This document shows positions 1 through 28,554 of a DNA stretch of 64,000 bases, piece after piece. A program made the position numbers and the translations under genes. The notes beneath the pieces are model-generated. The model saw only the letters and a program-made list of their open reading frames with translations. It ran no database searches and was not told where the DNA came from. Origin of the DNA: Paralvinella palmiformis (lineage: Eukaryota > Annelida > Polychaeta > Terebellida > Alvinellidae); contig JAODUP010000118.1 in the NCBI GenBank assembly GCA_025642065.1, positions 248,001-312,000 of the forward strand. The letters run 5' to 3'. Within the stretch, counting starts at the first letter, position 1. Every line of letters starts with the position of its first letter.

Positions 1-113
1 AATTATTATCATGTAGCTTTTCTTAAGATCCGAATTCTATTAGATTTTGAGTCATATATTTCAGTAGACATTTGATTATTTAAAAAAAGACACTTTTAGT
101 TCTGGTGTATAAC

Positions 114-271
114 ATGGAAATTATGGCGACGGAAATTACAGTAATTGACCTCGGTGAGCATAGGCCTGAGGAAAGAATTACAGGGTCAAAAACTGACCTC
201 GACTTATACGCGAATATATACGGTAGACCTGTTTTTCAATTTGATTATGAGAAATCCAGTGGCCATGAATA
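114..271 (+). CDS. Putative coding exon, gene unassigned
   Basis: A 52-codon open frame starts at an ATG at 114 and a second, better placed ATG at 123 (ATGGCGACG). It runs to a consensus splice donor, GTAAGT, at 272; without splicing it meets a stop in the next codon. The translation is balanced and protein-like (it includes DLGEHRPEERITG and YANIYGRPVFQFDYEK), unlike the low-complexity frames nearby. A possible acceptor (ctttt-ag) ends at 99, so it could also be an internal exon. It ends in phase 2, whereas the first certain formin exon at 4480 needs a phase-1 donor. The two therefore cannot be joined directly; an unseen exon, or another gene, is required. I do not recognise the protein. Confidence 0.35.
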
Positions 272-3200
272 GTAAGTAGTAGACAGAAGAGTTGTCTCTG
301 AAAATGAAAACGGTTGAGGCCACCCAGTTTGAGTCTTGTACAAGAATTTTACTGAATAATCGGATAGCAGTCTTCAATCACTTAGAATGTGAGGTGACCT
401 AACATCTGCTTATATCCTCACCTTTTTCTGGGTGTGACAGATTTAACTCACCAACACAATTTATAGCGAGTATTCCAGACAGCCACACTAGTCAAATAAA
501 ATATTCAGTTAAATTTTATTCTTTATATGAAAGTATAATAATACAAAATCTTGTTTATTTATTGCATTTTTTCGGTGTAGGTTAAAAGTTTTAATGTCAG
601 TAACCGTTATAATGACTGAAGAAGATATTGTTGGTAACTTATCAGTTCATGAACCGTTTGATCTTATAGGACCTATTTTAAACACTTTTGTGGTGCTTTC
701 TTTCAACGGACATTAGATTACTAATCACAAGCCAATTTTCATCACTCAGATCCATTTTATTTTATTAACTGTAGATACTACCGTGGGTTTGATAAAATTG
801 TGAATATAATTTTCTAAGTTCGGCTGAAGTAGGGAAGGCTGACCGATTTCATGCTTGCACTAATTCCTTATTAATAATAATATATGAAAGAGCTAAGTAA
901 TTGTGGACGCTTTATTTCACCGATTGCTGGATACCAGGGAAGTGGAATGCCGTCACGATCCGTAAGGAATCATTACTAAATAATTTATTGATCTCGCACA
1001 CTTTTACAGACCACCCTTTATCTTGGCTCTACAATCCACAGCTTTTATATTCCGAGCTTTATATGCAGCAGACGTGCTTTAGTGTTTCTATTACCTGGTC
1101 TGAATTAATAATGCCTAGCAATGGGTATCTTTATTGATTGAGTATTTACTCAGTGCACCTTATAATTATTTGCTCTTTTGCCTAATATAGCCCGGGTTTT
1201 TGGTTCGTAACACACTTTTCCTGCATTTTATTACATTTGTATAAATATTACCTATCCAGGAATTTATCAGCATTATTTGTATGCTCTCTATCAGGCTTTT
1301 ATTCAGAAATGCAGTTGTTGTTACACGTTTACAAAATAAAATGACCGGCATGAGCCTTCAGCCGTGTCTGTGGAGGTCCAGATTTCTTACGTAGGAATGT
1401 CTATTGGCTGACTTAGATAGCATCTTCTTGTATTGGAGAGATGATGATGTTTATCCGTACAGTTGAATAGAAATAGTGTTGCTATTTGAGAGATATATCT
1501 GCTGTAAACGTAGCCGCACTTGAACTAACTCATCCCCTCGTCATCCTGACCAATTGTTTGATGACCCATTTTTGTTTATGGATACCTGTCTGGATGGCAG
1601 GATGGCTTTCTGGTTAATAGCCTGTTCTCTAATGTTAGGGAACTTCTGATTAATCATGTACGTTTTTTTTCCATTATGGTGCTACCTGAGTACAACGTTA
1701 GGGGATACTGGGACTTAGTAAATCAATGAGCGGCGTGAATCAGTGGCCATTTATAGAAGCTGACAAATTGGAAATTTGAAATGATGTAATCAGTTCATGG
1801 CTTTATGTTGTCTCGGACTGAATTACAGCTTTCATTTGAGAAAGTCTATCAAGGTGCAAAATAGACAGGTAAAGTAGATTATTTTTCGGTGATTTTTTTT
1901 GGGGGTCGTTTAGGAAAGAGGAACTGATCATACGTCGGTGACGAGATGGATATTCTCATGAAGTTAGCAAATGCGTTATATTTCTACTGATGTCGGCTGA
2001 ATCCGCTACGTATAGCCGAGTGCATTTTGGTTGCAGTGAATCGGAATCAGTCTGTCTCTGTAGCCATTTCCGGCTTCGGCGTTTACGGCCAAACATACAC
2101 TGCTTCCCTGAACAGTAAAACTGCTGCCAGTCCGTCACACATTTTAATAAGACTGTTCAAATCTCTTCCCAGTGTTTTTTTTAAACGAAATCGAATTCGT
2201 GTACACATTGTAACCCTCCGAATGATTAGATCTGGTTATCATTGTCAAATCTACGCACATTTCCCACATAATCAATGAACCACTGTATTGAGCCTCTCTG
2301 GTGATTCTGGGAATTCTTGCCATTGAAGCCATCTGATCACGAGCCAGGGTGCTATTAACCAATGAATACCAAATTCTCTTAGCCCATTAATCATTGATTT
2401 GTTTCGCCTGTTTCCCACTCGCAGTTGGCTTGATTTTGTCGGCTTCTGATTGAATACTGACATTTAACAATTGGCTTTCTTTATAACGGCATCGTTGGAG
2501 TTATTGATAGTATTGAAAGAAAACCGTTTCCAAACAAATATTTTGCTCGTTTAGTTATGTTTTATTGTTATTCAATAGACTTCTCATTACTTCAACGAAA
2601 TTAAGCCTGATCAGGGCAGATCCAGGGTTTATGATTTTGGGGTGTTTAATTTAATAATTTTCTGGATGACAGAACAAGAAAAAAGCGGACTATAAGCCTA
2701 GTTTAAACTTTTTAAACGATTGATTGATCACATTTTATAATGGTATTTAATGTCTTTATCTAAGTTCGGGGTGACAAAAATAATAAACATTCTAGCAGAC
2801 AGGCTGATAGGTTTTTGTAATTTGGTTTTATCATGTCAAAATAACCCTTTGGCTTGATGTTAACTTTTGACCAATTATTTTGTTGATAAGGTTAAAAACA
2901 AGTTAACCCATTTGTTTAGCACACTTTGACACCAAAGTAACATCTAGGTAAAACTAACTTCAAAACAAAGCTATACATTTTTCATCGGGGAATATGCTTA
3001 TCAGGTGACTTCAAAACATGTTACTTCAATATTAAAGTAAGATTATGTATATCACTCGTTTGCAATGCCAATGTCCGTCATTTGTGGTCAACATTTAAAC
3101 AGTATTTGTATAAGCGTGTTGTAGTGGCCTTTAATAATATATATAAAAAAATTATTTGGTATTCTAAGGAGGAAGAGTATGACTGCAATTTATGTCAATA

Positions 3201-4479
3201 CTAATATTGATTCATTTGGGGTGCTGGTTCACAAAAATGTTTATAGTTTTAAAACACGTTTAGGTGCTACTACCAATTTGCTTATACAATGTATTGTTTG
3301 TTTTACTATTAATCTAGCTCTTGTGCCAGATGGACGAAGATACTTAATTTCTAAAAAAGTTAATACGTTTTTTATGTGTATTATATACTTCCCTGTATCA
3401 TATGTATATGGAATTTTATATTCTGAAATAAATTGTTGGAATTGAATATGTATTTAAGAAATTATACATTATGTTCAAGTACACTTCAGGTTGTTTTACT
3501 ATCTGGTTTTCCTTCCCAGATCATGGCCTGTAATAGAATATTTGAATTTTTTTATCAGATAAATGTTACATGGCTGAAATAAATGGGATCATGTTGTTGT
3601 GAGGCAGTTTAAAACAAAATTGTAGTAAATATTGACAGCACTTGCTACTGAATATTTCACCCATCAGGCAGTTTCATCAAAAAGTTGGATTGCGCACCTG
3701 CTTGGTCTCTTCTTGCCTGGGTTAGTCAGGCGGTTAGTTCTTTATAGTGACTCTAGCAGTGAACCACCACACTACCATATCTGTCAGTTCTTTTTGAACT
3801 GATTCCACCATTTTTAATGGTGGCTGGTTGCTGGCATCTGATTGTGTTTGTATTACCTTATAAATGACCGTGACTTGATTTTGCACTATTTCTCAAAATG
3901 ATGTGTTGCATGTGCAGTTAAGCAGATCAAAGATTCTTCTTCTTTTCTTAGGCCTGAGGTATTATTGGTATAGTTCAGCTGGATAAAAATGTATTCTTTT
4001 GCTGGATTTATTTTAATTTTCATATTTTTACACTGAGCACATTTTTAATACAGCGCTCAACTGTTGGGTTTTTTTTGGAGGAAAAGGAATTTTTGTCTAC
4101 AAAACAACTCAGCCTAATTGACATCAGGCCATGAATATTGTTGTACCATTGTAAATCCTATCAAATAGAGTAACAATGAGCATGATATTACTGTATACAA
4201 AAACGTTGATATAGAAATTATAGCTAATTATGGGCAATGGTTATGCTTATGCACTTGCAAAAATATTTCAAACATAACTGAAGCAAAAGTTAATTGTGCT
4301 CTAGATTAATCGATCATATTGAGTGAATCATGCCTTTAAATGAAATAATTTAGTAGAGCTGGTGTGCTGTATATTACCAGTAATAATACTTCTGAGTTGT
4401 AAACAATTTTGTACCATCAAAGTTGAGTCCTGACTTTTATCTCTGATATGTGACTGGTCGTCTTTATGTCTATTTTCAG
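272..4479. other. No gene recognised (intron or intergenic)
   Basis: AT-rich DNA with only short, composition-driven open frames. None carries a recognisable domain or a convincing pair of splice sites. If the exon ending at 271 belongs to the formin, this stretch must hide at least one further small exon of phase 2 to phase 1. I found no microsatellite or clear transposon in it. Confidence 0.5.
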
Positions 4480-19679
<15,200 letters not shown>

Positions 19680-19828
19680 ACAACAACTCTATCACTATCC
19701 GGCGGACTGGGAAAATGCCCACTATAGCATCATGACATCACATTTTCCACATGATATGGTCTCACTAAATCAACAAAGGGCCTACCCATTTTGGAACTGT
19801 CTTAGCAGCCACACAATCCACCGAAGTC

Positions 19829-19834
19829 AATAAA
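19829..19834 (+). terminator. Candidate poly(A) signal of the formin gene
   Basis: AATAAA about 150 nt downstream of the formin stop codon, the first canonical signal after it. Position only; no transcript evidence. Confidence 0.5.
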
Positions 19835-22376
19835 TGCTAGCGAAATGAATTGATCTCAGTATGTCGATGTTGCTACTACCCCGGGCTACAAAAAAAGTGG
19901 TCTTATTACGAGGATGTCTCCAATATATGTGATGGTCTTTATAATGAGGAATCATGTCGACATGGTCTTATCTTAATATTGGCACAAGAATTGGTTTTAA
20001 TGGCATCACAATATTGTGGATTGGGTTTATTGTGTTGGTCACATCACTAACTTGAGATAACTGATTTTAATATGGTGACACCTCGGCTACATCACCAAAT
20101 AAAATGGACTGATATTAATATTTCAATAATAACACCTAACCAATATTGATAACTCAATAGTTTCATTTGTTGAGTGTGGATTGGTCTTATTGACGTGTTT
20201 TGGCACGTGATAGCTATGATTGGTCTCACTCGCAGCGTGTTATTGGTCCACCTGTCACATAAAATGGTCTTAAGACTACATGATATTTCCAGAGGTCCAC
20301 TACCCAAACAGCATAACACAAGAGTAGCAGGTTCACGTTACAAGTCGACCAAGTTTACCTACAAAGTTTTTAGCCTAGGGAAATGTCACTTTAAGGTTGG
20401 CTCTACTTGTAGAACTATTGTCTAAGAAAACGCCATTTTCCTTTGAATGTAGAAAATGCTGCGAACCTAATTTGCCCTTTAGCTATACATCTCAGGTGAG
20501 ACCATTGTTGTGGCCGAACGAAGTATTCACTTAATGACCTACTGACTGAATATTTTATCATATTCATTGAAGTACTCATTGGCACACAGAAGTAACCAAG
20601 CGCTTGTACAGTTTTTTTCCCAGCCCGCCTGAGCACATCTCCTCATTAAAGATTCTCCATTATGTCCGAACAATTAACACATACCACACATCTAATTGTA
20701 ACCAATGTCTGTCGGTAAACGTTCCTGATGTGGCAATTGTGAACCATGAAAACAAAGTTATTTTTTATATTGCGATTTGATCATGTTATAACCGAAACCG
20801 TGCTATTTCGGCGAGTCCTGTAGCAGAACAGTACGTAATTGTAAAGAGTAAATTCTGTTTTATATTTATTGTTCTCGCAATCTGTGATTATTATTTACTA
20901 GTCAGCTACCCGTTGGTCTCGGTAATGATTAGTGCTCTAACAGAGAAAGAGCATTATCACTCCGTCATCCTGATTGGTTTGTTAGTCACGGCGACAATCA
21001 ACACGCTATCGGTTACTATGTAATGGTGATTGCTTGGTTTGTCATAGTCAGTGCATCACATCACGACTTACTCCTCATGTATATCATTATGTCATCATGA
21101 TGCGGTTTCCATCTCCCCCCCCCCCCCCCCATCGATTCTCCATCTCATGGCTTTGTCAGCTCCCATTCGTTCGATGTGTTTCTGTCATATTTAGTCTCAA
21201 CACGGTCTCTATTGGTGTGTTTATTCAAGTGTCCCGGGTAAAACAATTGTAGTCCGTGCTTTTAAACTGTGTTTTTAAAATTTATTTTCTATTCATTTAT
21301 ACTGCTGATGTTTTCCTAATTGCTACTTTTATATTTACCGGTGTAAATAGTTATTTTTATTGCGTGTTATATTTGGTAGAGGGATGGGGGGGGGGGGGTG
21401 TTAAAGATGACTAGCACAACTATCATTTTCATGCTATTGACATTGGTGTGTCTGCATTTGACTGTCTGCGCGTGTGTGTGTGTGTGTGTGTGTGTGTATT
21501 AGGCAGGTATGGTGCTATATGTCATATCTCATCTACATCGGATATAAAAATTTAGCTACAATTATGTGAACTGAGACTACGATATTGCCCAGAGACAGCA
21601 ATGGTTAACGTCAATCATAACGTCATTATATAATTGCTTATGTTTGGTGCCTTCATATTTAGTTGATAATTTTTGTTACATTCCAGCCAATAGTTGATAT
21701 CTGATGGCTGTTTAACTGTATAACTATTATGTTTCTTTGTCTGTCTGGTCATTGTTATTGTAATCGACTGCATTTAGTATATCGTGTTGGTGTTAATCGA
21801 TGTGACGCAACGCTGTGGCTTTATGGAAAATATGTGCGTGATATATATATATATATATATATATAGTGCGTGGGTGCGTTTGTGCGTGCGCAAACACACA
21901 CGTACATACCATTTTTCATTGCTTACATATGTGCGTGCATCAGTAGAAAGATATAACCAGACGAACAGCAAGTGCCATGTCACAACGCTCCCCCTTCTCT
22001 AGTCAGCGTTAGCATTTCAGTGTTTTCATTCCGTACGAGATCTACATTTCTGTACCTCAGAGGATTTCTTTTCAGCATTCCATGATGTGTTTTGAAGTGC
22101 CCACCGAACTGAGTGGTTTTTCAGTCAATTGCTGTGATTTTGAGTCACTTCTGAGTCATTTCATGGTGTCTGTATCGTGTTTGGATCATTCATAGCATCT
22201 CTTATTTGTGTTCTAGCCTACGCTTTAAAATGAGATGGACTTGATGCTAGGGTAAAATAATTAATAATCGCCATAATGTTTTATATTTATAACCTGCTCT
22301 TATTCAGTCTTATTTGATTGGCTAAATCAAAACGATGTTATAGAGCTATCAGTTGTGGCTGATTGTGAGTTGACAG

Positions 22377-22421
<45 letters not shown>

Positions 22422-23559
22422 TTCAATAATTGCGTATCTAAAATGGCAGTTTTTCATACCAAACAACAAGGCAGTAATGTGTTTATACTGCTAGCTGTAT
22501 AACTGGGATTATATTGATTGTCACTTTGTGTAGGTAAATAAGCATTTTACTTGTTAGTATAAAGCAATAAATGTTTTTACAATATTTTGACCAGGGGCTC
22601 CTTCCATATCGAAAGCATAACCCACAACTGTATTTCTTTTTGTGGTTCTATTATGGTTAGAAAAAATACAAGGCAGTACAAGATATGATACGAAGATTAT
22701 TTCATGACCGAAAGTATTTTACAGTTAAAAGAAAATTCCATTTATTTAAGTTTACAGTTACAATTAACTGTTATGTGTGAATAGTAGTGGTTCATAATAA
22801 AATGGTGTCCTATCAGATAAGACTTGTTTCGTTGTGCACTAGTGTTGGAAATAATGAGGACTTTTTAAAGAATAAAAAATGTACCAGTATACGCGATTTC
22901 CATTATCAACGCGCCATCTGACGAGAGTATAAGATCTATAAAGTGGAGTATTTTTCTCAATCGGATTGACATCATAGTTCAGACAGATCCGGTGGGTTGC
23001 GAGAATTATAATATCAAATTGGAATAACACTACACAGCTAGCCAATCAATCCCATGACATATCCTGTTATAGGCAGGAGGCCAAAGCCCGAAATAAATAC
23101 TAACGGCATTGTTTGTTAACAACAGATGTCCATACGGAATCAATCATTTATAGGATGACAAAAATTATGTGGGTGGATGTCATTGTCAGTTTTGAGTTTC
23201 AAGGTCATTTTAGGGTCACCAAGATCACAAATGTCATTTTCACAAATTTGTCTTAGTAGTTTATAATTGCACCGGAAGCATTATAATTGGCACAAAAAAT
23301 ATTTTGAGACGCGTCAAATCCAAATAAGTGAACATTTGAAAATTCAAGATGGCGGCAACTTTTTTCAAGATGGCAACCAGTTTTGGACACAACTTTGCTG
23401 AGATTCATTTGATTTGAGTTATATTGACGTCTATTTGTATGTTTTTGCATATGTGGAAGCCATTTCTGCTCTTTTTAGTCCTTTTAATTATATATAATTA
23501 TCACATTTGAAGCTATTTTAACACAATTGTCTATGAAAATGTAATTAGGCTGCAGTAAA
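19835..23559. other. Intergenic, no gene recognised
   Basis: Only short unsupported open frames. It contains C and G homopolymers (about 21117-21130, 21388-21398), a GT repeat (about 21471-21497) and TA repeats (21841-21865, 22381-22418). The last ~400 bp carry AAGATGGCGGC-type units (about 23340-23385), like the subterminal repeats of the transposon at 41 kb, and may be the non-coding end of the pseudogene that follows. Confidence 0.5.
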
Positions 23560-25610
23560 GGGCAAAGTATAAAGATGTCTATTGTCCAGCTGGGTTGCAG
23601 CAACTGACTACATCTCATCCACATGCTACAGTGCACTGCATGTTCTTCTTGAAGCACTTTGACTTGCAGTTGCATGTCACCAGTTCCACACAGGCATCTG
23701 GGAAAGGAGGGAGCCTTGTCCAGACTGCTGTCAGAGACTCTGCATCCTTCTAGGCCGTGGTGGCATCTGGGGGTAGAACATCTATGTGTTCTTTGTTTGC
23801 TTGTAACCAGATCTTTGCCTGGCAGTTGGCACGTATTGAATTAAGTTCCAGAGCACCATTAGTTGAAGGCAACATATCCAGACCATTCTTGGCCTTACCA
23901 AACAGCTACAATCTGGGATGGTTGGTTGTTGGCTGTTCCGGTGTACCATATAGGTGACACACAAATTATTTACCTGGTGCGACCCTTCATCATAGCCAAA
24001 TCCACTGACAAGAACTGTGTGCTTCTGGATTTTTTTCCAGCAAGACCTCTTCCCATGACCACTGAAGACTGAAGTAGTGTCACAGCCTGTCAGTACATGG
24101 AAGATGAGTAAGTTCTCCCTCACGGGCTGTGTAAGTTGCTGAGATACCTCGTGTAGTGGGTAATATTTGCGCTTCTTGGCTCTCCCAGCGATCACCCACA
24201 CCTCAACTCCAAGCATGAAGTGCACCGAAGCAGCAGTACATCTGTTTCTCTACAGAAGACCAATACTCATATCCTGTGTGAGCTGGTTCACACGCATGCA
24301 AGAATAACTTCGTGTCCGCTTCTTCATGGTTTCCTGAAAGCTTGGCTTGATCTCTTCTCGGTGATCTTGCATCTGTAGCATTGATGTATCCGCCTGCCGT
24401 CGCCATCTCGTATCACTCTGTTTGGTCTTTGCCTTTTATCATGATGACATCCGATAAGATCCGAGCAAGATCGGCTATATTTTCATCTAAAGCAATGAAG
24501 GTGTTCCATAACCGTGGGGTGGGACATGTGGTCCTTCAATAAGCTTTATTAAATATACATTATTATTATTATTATTATTATCACAACCACCTCATTTGGT
24601 GCAGTGTCTTTTGTTGCCAGGAACACCAGAGGTGTATCTGGGTAGGTGTATCCATTCTCTTCTGTCGGTTTCCTGTGTAACCTTAACATATCAAATCCTC
24701 AGAAAGTCTCCCCATCGTCATCTTCTAGGTTAAAGAGTAACCTAGTTTCTTGTGAAATGTGTGATCGTTCTGACCATGTGACACAAAATCTGTTCTGTCT
24801 CTGGCTTGGTCATTTTTCGTGATGCCGATGCTGTCAGTATGCATCTTGCATGTCCTGTTGATCCATTAAGTTGCTTGATCTGCAGGGACTTTATTGAATC
24901 GCCTTTTGGTCCTTTTCGCTACAAAGTTTCAATCCAGAAACTCTGCATGGAACTCTGCTGTCATATATTGTGAGCCAGGTCAGCATCGGAGTGAATGCTT
25001 CTAGATGTAGAATCCAAGTGCTATCCCTCTCAGCTTTGAAGAAGTCCAGCAGGATCTCAACCATATTCATATAAGTTGACCACAAACATGAAGTTTGGAT
25101 TGTCAGAGTGCGCTTGGTCAAACTCCTCCATGGGGGACTCTACCTCCTCACTATACGAAGCGCATCTGACAGCTGATCGATTCCAGTGCAGAGTGTTGCT
25201 CTGTCGTCACCATTGATGTGCTTTTTCAGCACGTGACCCACAGTGAGCGAACTCTTCAACTTCCACATCATGTTCATGCCATATTCAGCCAGCCATGACT
25301 TGAACATAGGGATTCGTATGTAAGTTGGTGTCCTCTGACAGGACAGTAGTAGGCTTTGCCATCCAGCATTGTCTGAGTGGTATTGGCTGCATACACACCT
25401 GCTTCAGTCCACAGGCCATCCAGTCCTGCATTGTCCATGTGTTGGCCAATGCTTTTGAGGAAGTTGAAGCAGATGCGGAGTCCTCTCATGAGAAAGATGA
25501 CACTTTCAAACCTTTCCCCTGCTGTACAGTGGTTGGTCAGCATCACTGACACATGTCCTGTGAGTATTGTTTGTGGTACTTTAATTTGAAAACACTGTGT
25601 GGAGCAGGGT
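23560..25610 (-). pseudogene. Decayed copy A of a mobile, PIN/XPG-nuclease-like uncharacterised protein family
   Basis: On the - strand, broken frames keep the order of a large uncharacterised protein common in cnidarians, molluscs and other invertebrates: IGQHMDNAGLDGLWTEAGVY (about 25.4 kb), a segment with ERDSTWILHLEAF (about 25.0 kb), then NHEEADTKLFLHA (about 24.3 kb), LTGCDTTSVFSGHGK (about 24.05 kb) and a cysteine-rich end VTCNCKSKCFKKNMQCTVAC (about 23.65 kb). E-EAD and GCDT..G.GK resemble acidic and helix-hairpin motifs of FEN1/XPG nucleases; that is inference. The DTD box expected between them is not visible. An ATT repeat (24551-24580), stops and frameshifts show that it is dead. 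No terminal inverted repeats were found. It is a divergent relative of the cargo at 41.8-44.7 kb. Confidence 0.7.
24542..24580. repeat. (ATT)n tail with a shared leader inside copy A
   Basis: AGCTTTATTAAATATACATT followed by ATT repeats, matching the unit at 15491. It interrupts the decayed coding region of copy A. Confidence 0.5.
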
Positions 25611-26405
25611 GTATGCCGGTAATGTGTGGCCTGAACTACATCTACCCGTACACATAATGATCCTCATCTTCAGGATTGTGTTTAAAATGGCTAAAACTAA
25701 AGTAATGGTATACTACAGAGGAATTAGGATAGCATAAATTGTTCAAAAAGAGGTATTTATTCAACAATTTGACCATTTTTCACTGATACTGTTCGTCGCG
25801 CCACCGCCATGTTGATGCGAGACTTAAGTTGAGTGATCATAGAAGTTATTAGTCTAAAGGCCCGACCAAGTTCTTATAATATACTAAATTTGTCTAGCGC
25901 CCTATATAACCTGTAAGAAGAGTACTCTAAGACACTTAACGCCATAATTAATAAAGATATAGCATATTTGCATAAAAAAACATACGCAGCTAAATACATA
26001 TCATATTTAGATGAGATCAGCTGAAATAAAAAGGTTAGTTTTTATCTTGTTCTCGAAGGTATCATATATCTTACCACTTCCTGATTGTCACAGGGTTGCA
26101 GCCTTTCTGAAACACATGTAACCGTATGTAAGTGATGAAGGGAAGTCCCATGAAGTGTCTTGTACGTTTACGTCATATGTCATCAGTATGTTTGCCAGGT
26201 CGTATAGGAGAGCATTGTCGTAATCCAACCATGATGTTATCGGGACATGTACCAGTGTTTTGCAAACACCGCTTGTGATATATTGCCTGATATGACAAAT
26301 ATTACGAATTCGGTATTAAGAGGATTTTGATATTGCATTTGCTTGCCTCTCCGTGATAAAAGATGTATCATCTTAAGTTTTTCACTGACTGTACTACATA
26401 TACAG

Positions 26406-26453
<48 letters not shown>

Positions 26454-26689
26454 TATTTTAATGCTTGTTATATAATACTATATAATACTATAAAATATCT
26501 AAAACAGTGTGAGTAGAATTCTTCAGGAAACCCGCAAAATGGATATAGGGTTATGTACAGCAGCCTAGTACCTACCAGGCTGTCAGCTGTAATGGGGTGA
26601 ACTATTGAGGTATTGGGGTGGCGCCCCGAAGTACCTAAATACCTATGGGCCCAGCCATGGGTTAACGTGACTCGGACTCGTAATCAGGA
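25611..26689. other. Intergenic, no gene recognised
   Basis: AT-rich. It has a long TA repeat (26407-26454) and, near 25.8 kb, a single CGCCACCGCCATGTTG unit that may be the subterminal region upstream of copy A. No supported open frame. Confidence 0.5.
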
Positions 26690-28170
26690 GAATGATCGAT
26701 AACCGGATGTCCTTGTTGAAATCTGGCAAACAAATCACAGTGCGGACTGAAAGTGATCTCCTTTTTGGTATGTTGATAGTACAGGCCAATTTGGCATGAA
26801 TGATTGGTATTTTACAGAAGGGATTCCCATGTAATAACCACATCTAGTGTATGTTCCGCTCGAGTCATGTGCTATACAAGCTCATGGGCGTCAAGATATG
26901 CCGAAAATGTACGAACATTGATGTCAGCAGGATCATCAAAATGAAAGCTTAAATCCCCAGTAAAATGACCTCCTGATGTATTGTTGTTAGTCGATCCAGG
27001 TTAGTTGACCACTCATTAAAACATTCTGCTATCTTATAGCCATTCTGTCTACAATGTGGCAGACGATATATTCCACGGGATCTGGTCAATATCCCCTCCG
27101 GGTTTTTCCCCTTTTGGTCTTTATCTCCTTAGGTTTTTGCTCCTAAGGACTTTTCTCCTTAGATCTTTTGCCTCATTAGTGTGATTTTGGTGGGTATGAG
27201 TGTAAATTAGTGTTGGTAAATACAAACAAAATAAAATTGAACACTTTAATGGCACATTTTATTGATTGTTTTTAGTGATTGCATAAACACTTATTGCTGG
27301 ATTAATTGTACAGAATTCAGAAAAGGAATTTATTTAAACCGAATTGATTTAATTACATAGGAGATGATCTTCAGTTCCAGTGAGTATGTCATTAATTACA
27401 ATTGATTTATGCACAACAACTACTACTAGTAGTAGTAGTAGTAGTAGCAGTAGTAATTAAATCATATACCTAATTATTTGTTTTTATCATTTTATTTATT
27501 GACCATAGCAAAATAGGTTTATGTGCATCGATCAAAATATATTTTGTAGAAATGAAACAAAGACCAAGGGACAAAATACCAACGAGCTAACGGCCTATGG
27601 GGCTAAAGGCATTTACTGAGTACTTCATGTGTTCAAAATGTGTAAATATATCGTTCTTGGAGGAATGAATCACCGCCACATCTAATCGTTCTTCGAAAAG
27701 AACTGTCACACACCCTCACTTTGGTTATCAGATCGTGCCACTTGTAGAATATCATTATCGGGAGGTACTAGTTCAGACAACACTTGGACATCAATAGAAG
27801 TACCGAGCCCAGTCTGTGTAATAGCCAAAATATCGATGTTATAAGAAATCACCATTTCATTCTTGGACAATACCTCATTCTTCACTGAGGGACAATTCAG
27901 AAAAAGGGACAATTGCTTAGTCGACTTCAGACACTCTCTCATCGGTTTGATAACATGCAAATTTCTGTGGAATACAGCACTATTACTGCGTTGTTTCTGT
28001 TGTTCAAACCGCCGTGTCACAATGGTGGTGATAGTGGAAACGGCTGTTATGTTTGTAGGGTGTTTCAGCGTGTGCTGTAAAGTATAATTACTTAGTTGAA
28101 TAAGAAACGGTGGCCTCCTGTAATGATGTTTATCACAACTGAGACTCGCGTAGTCTCTTTTCACACCACA
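26690..28170 (-). mobile_element. LINE endonuclease-domain remnant, split by a palindromic insert
   Basis: On the - strand the apurinic-endonuclease-like start of a non-LTR retrotransposon is readable. 28164-27706 encodes a basic leader, then LNCPSVKNE and NIDILAITQTGLGTSIDVQV. After a frameshift it continues as VTVLFEERLDVAVIHSS. The frame is then broken by foreign DNA (27099-27611) and resumes as IYRLPHCRQNG, GDLSFHFDDPADIN and AEHTLDVVIT near 26.85 kb. No reverse transcriptase follows downstream. These blocks match CR1/L2-like endonuclease domains; the clade is uncertain. Confidence 0.75.
27099..27611. mobile_element. Palindromic element with tandem 15-16-bp units in both arms
   Basis: The left arm (27099-27181) is an array of degenerate 15-16-bp units such as GGTCTTTATCTCCTTA, GGTTTTTGCTCCTAA and GGACTTTTCTCCTTA. 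The right arm (27550-27611) holds the same kind of unit in the opposite orientation (GGTATTTTGTCCCTT, GGTCTTTGTTTCATTT on the - strand). The non-coding interior includes an AGT repeat (about 27426-27450). It separates two halves of a LINE endonuclease domain, which supports insertion. Exact ends and target duplication could not be fixed. Confidence 0.6.
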
Positions 28171-28554
28171 AGGTGTTCCCCTAATTACCTCTCTGCCAGC
28201 TTTGATGTCACGCCTGATTCTCTTAATTCACATAGACATACATGGTTTAGTACTTTCAGCTTTCACTGGTCATAGTGGCAAGAGTACTGATATGCTGCAG
28301 ATTAGTATCATTTTTAAATGCACATATGTAACACGTTCAGAGCCACCATATTGTTATTCCCGGAGACTGTGATCCAGGTGATGTTCAATACGTACACAAC
28401 TTCTAAGCAATATTCCACTTATATTGATACGCAATCGTCCTTTCTCGTATTTATTTCTTACAGAGCATTAGTCATAGTTTCTTGACTGTAATAAACATTG
28501 ACTGGCCGGTTTTAGTCTGTGCTCGCTGAAACTGCGAAAGCTCGAAGCAAAATT

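Noticed and set aside
27706..28164. 152-codon - strand open frame as a host gene
   Set aside because: Its C-terminal half matches the start of a LINE endonuclease domain and continues, frameshifted and interrupted, downstream; it is a retroelement remnant.
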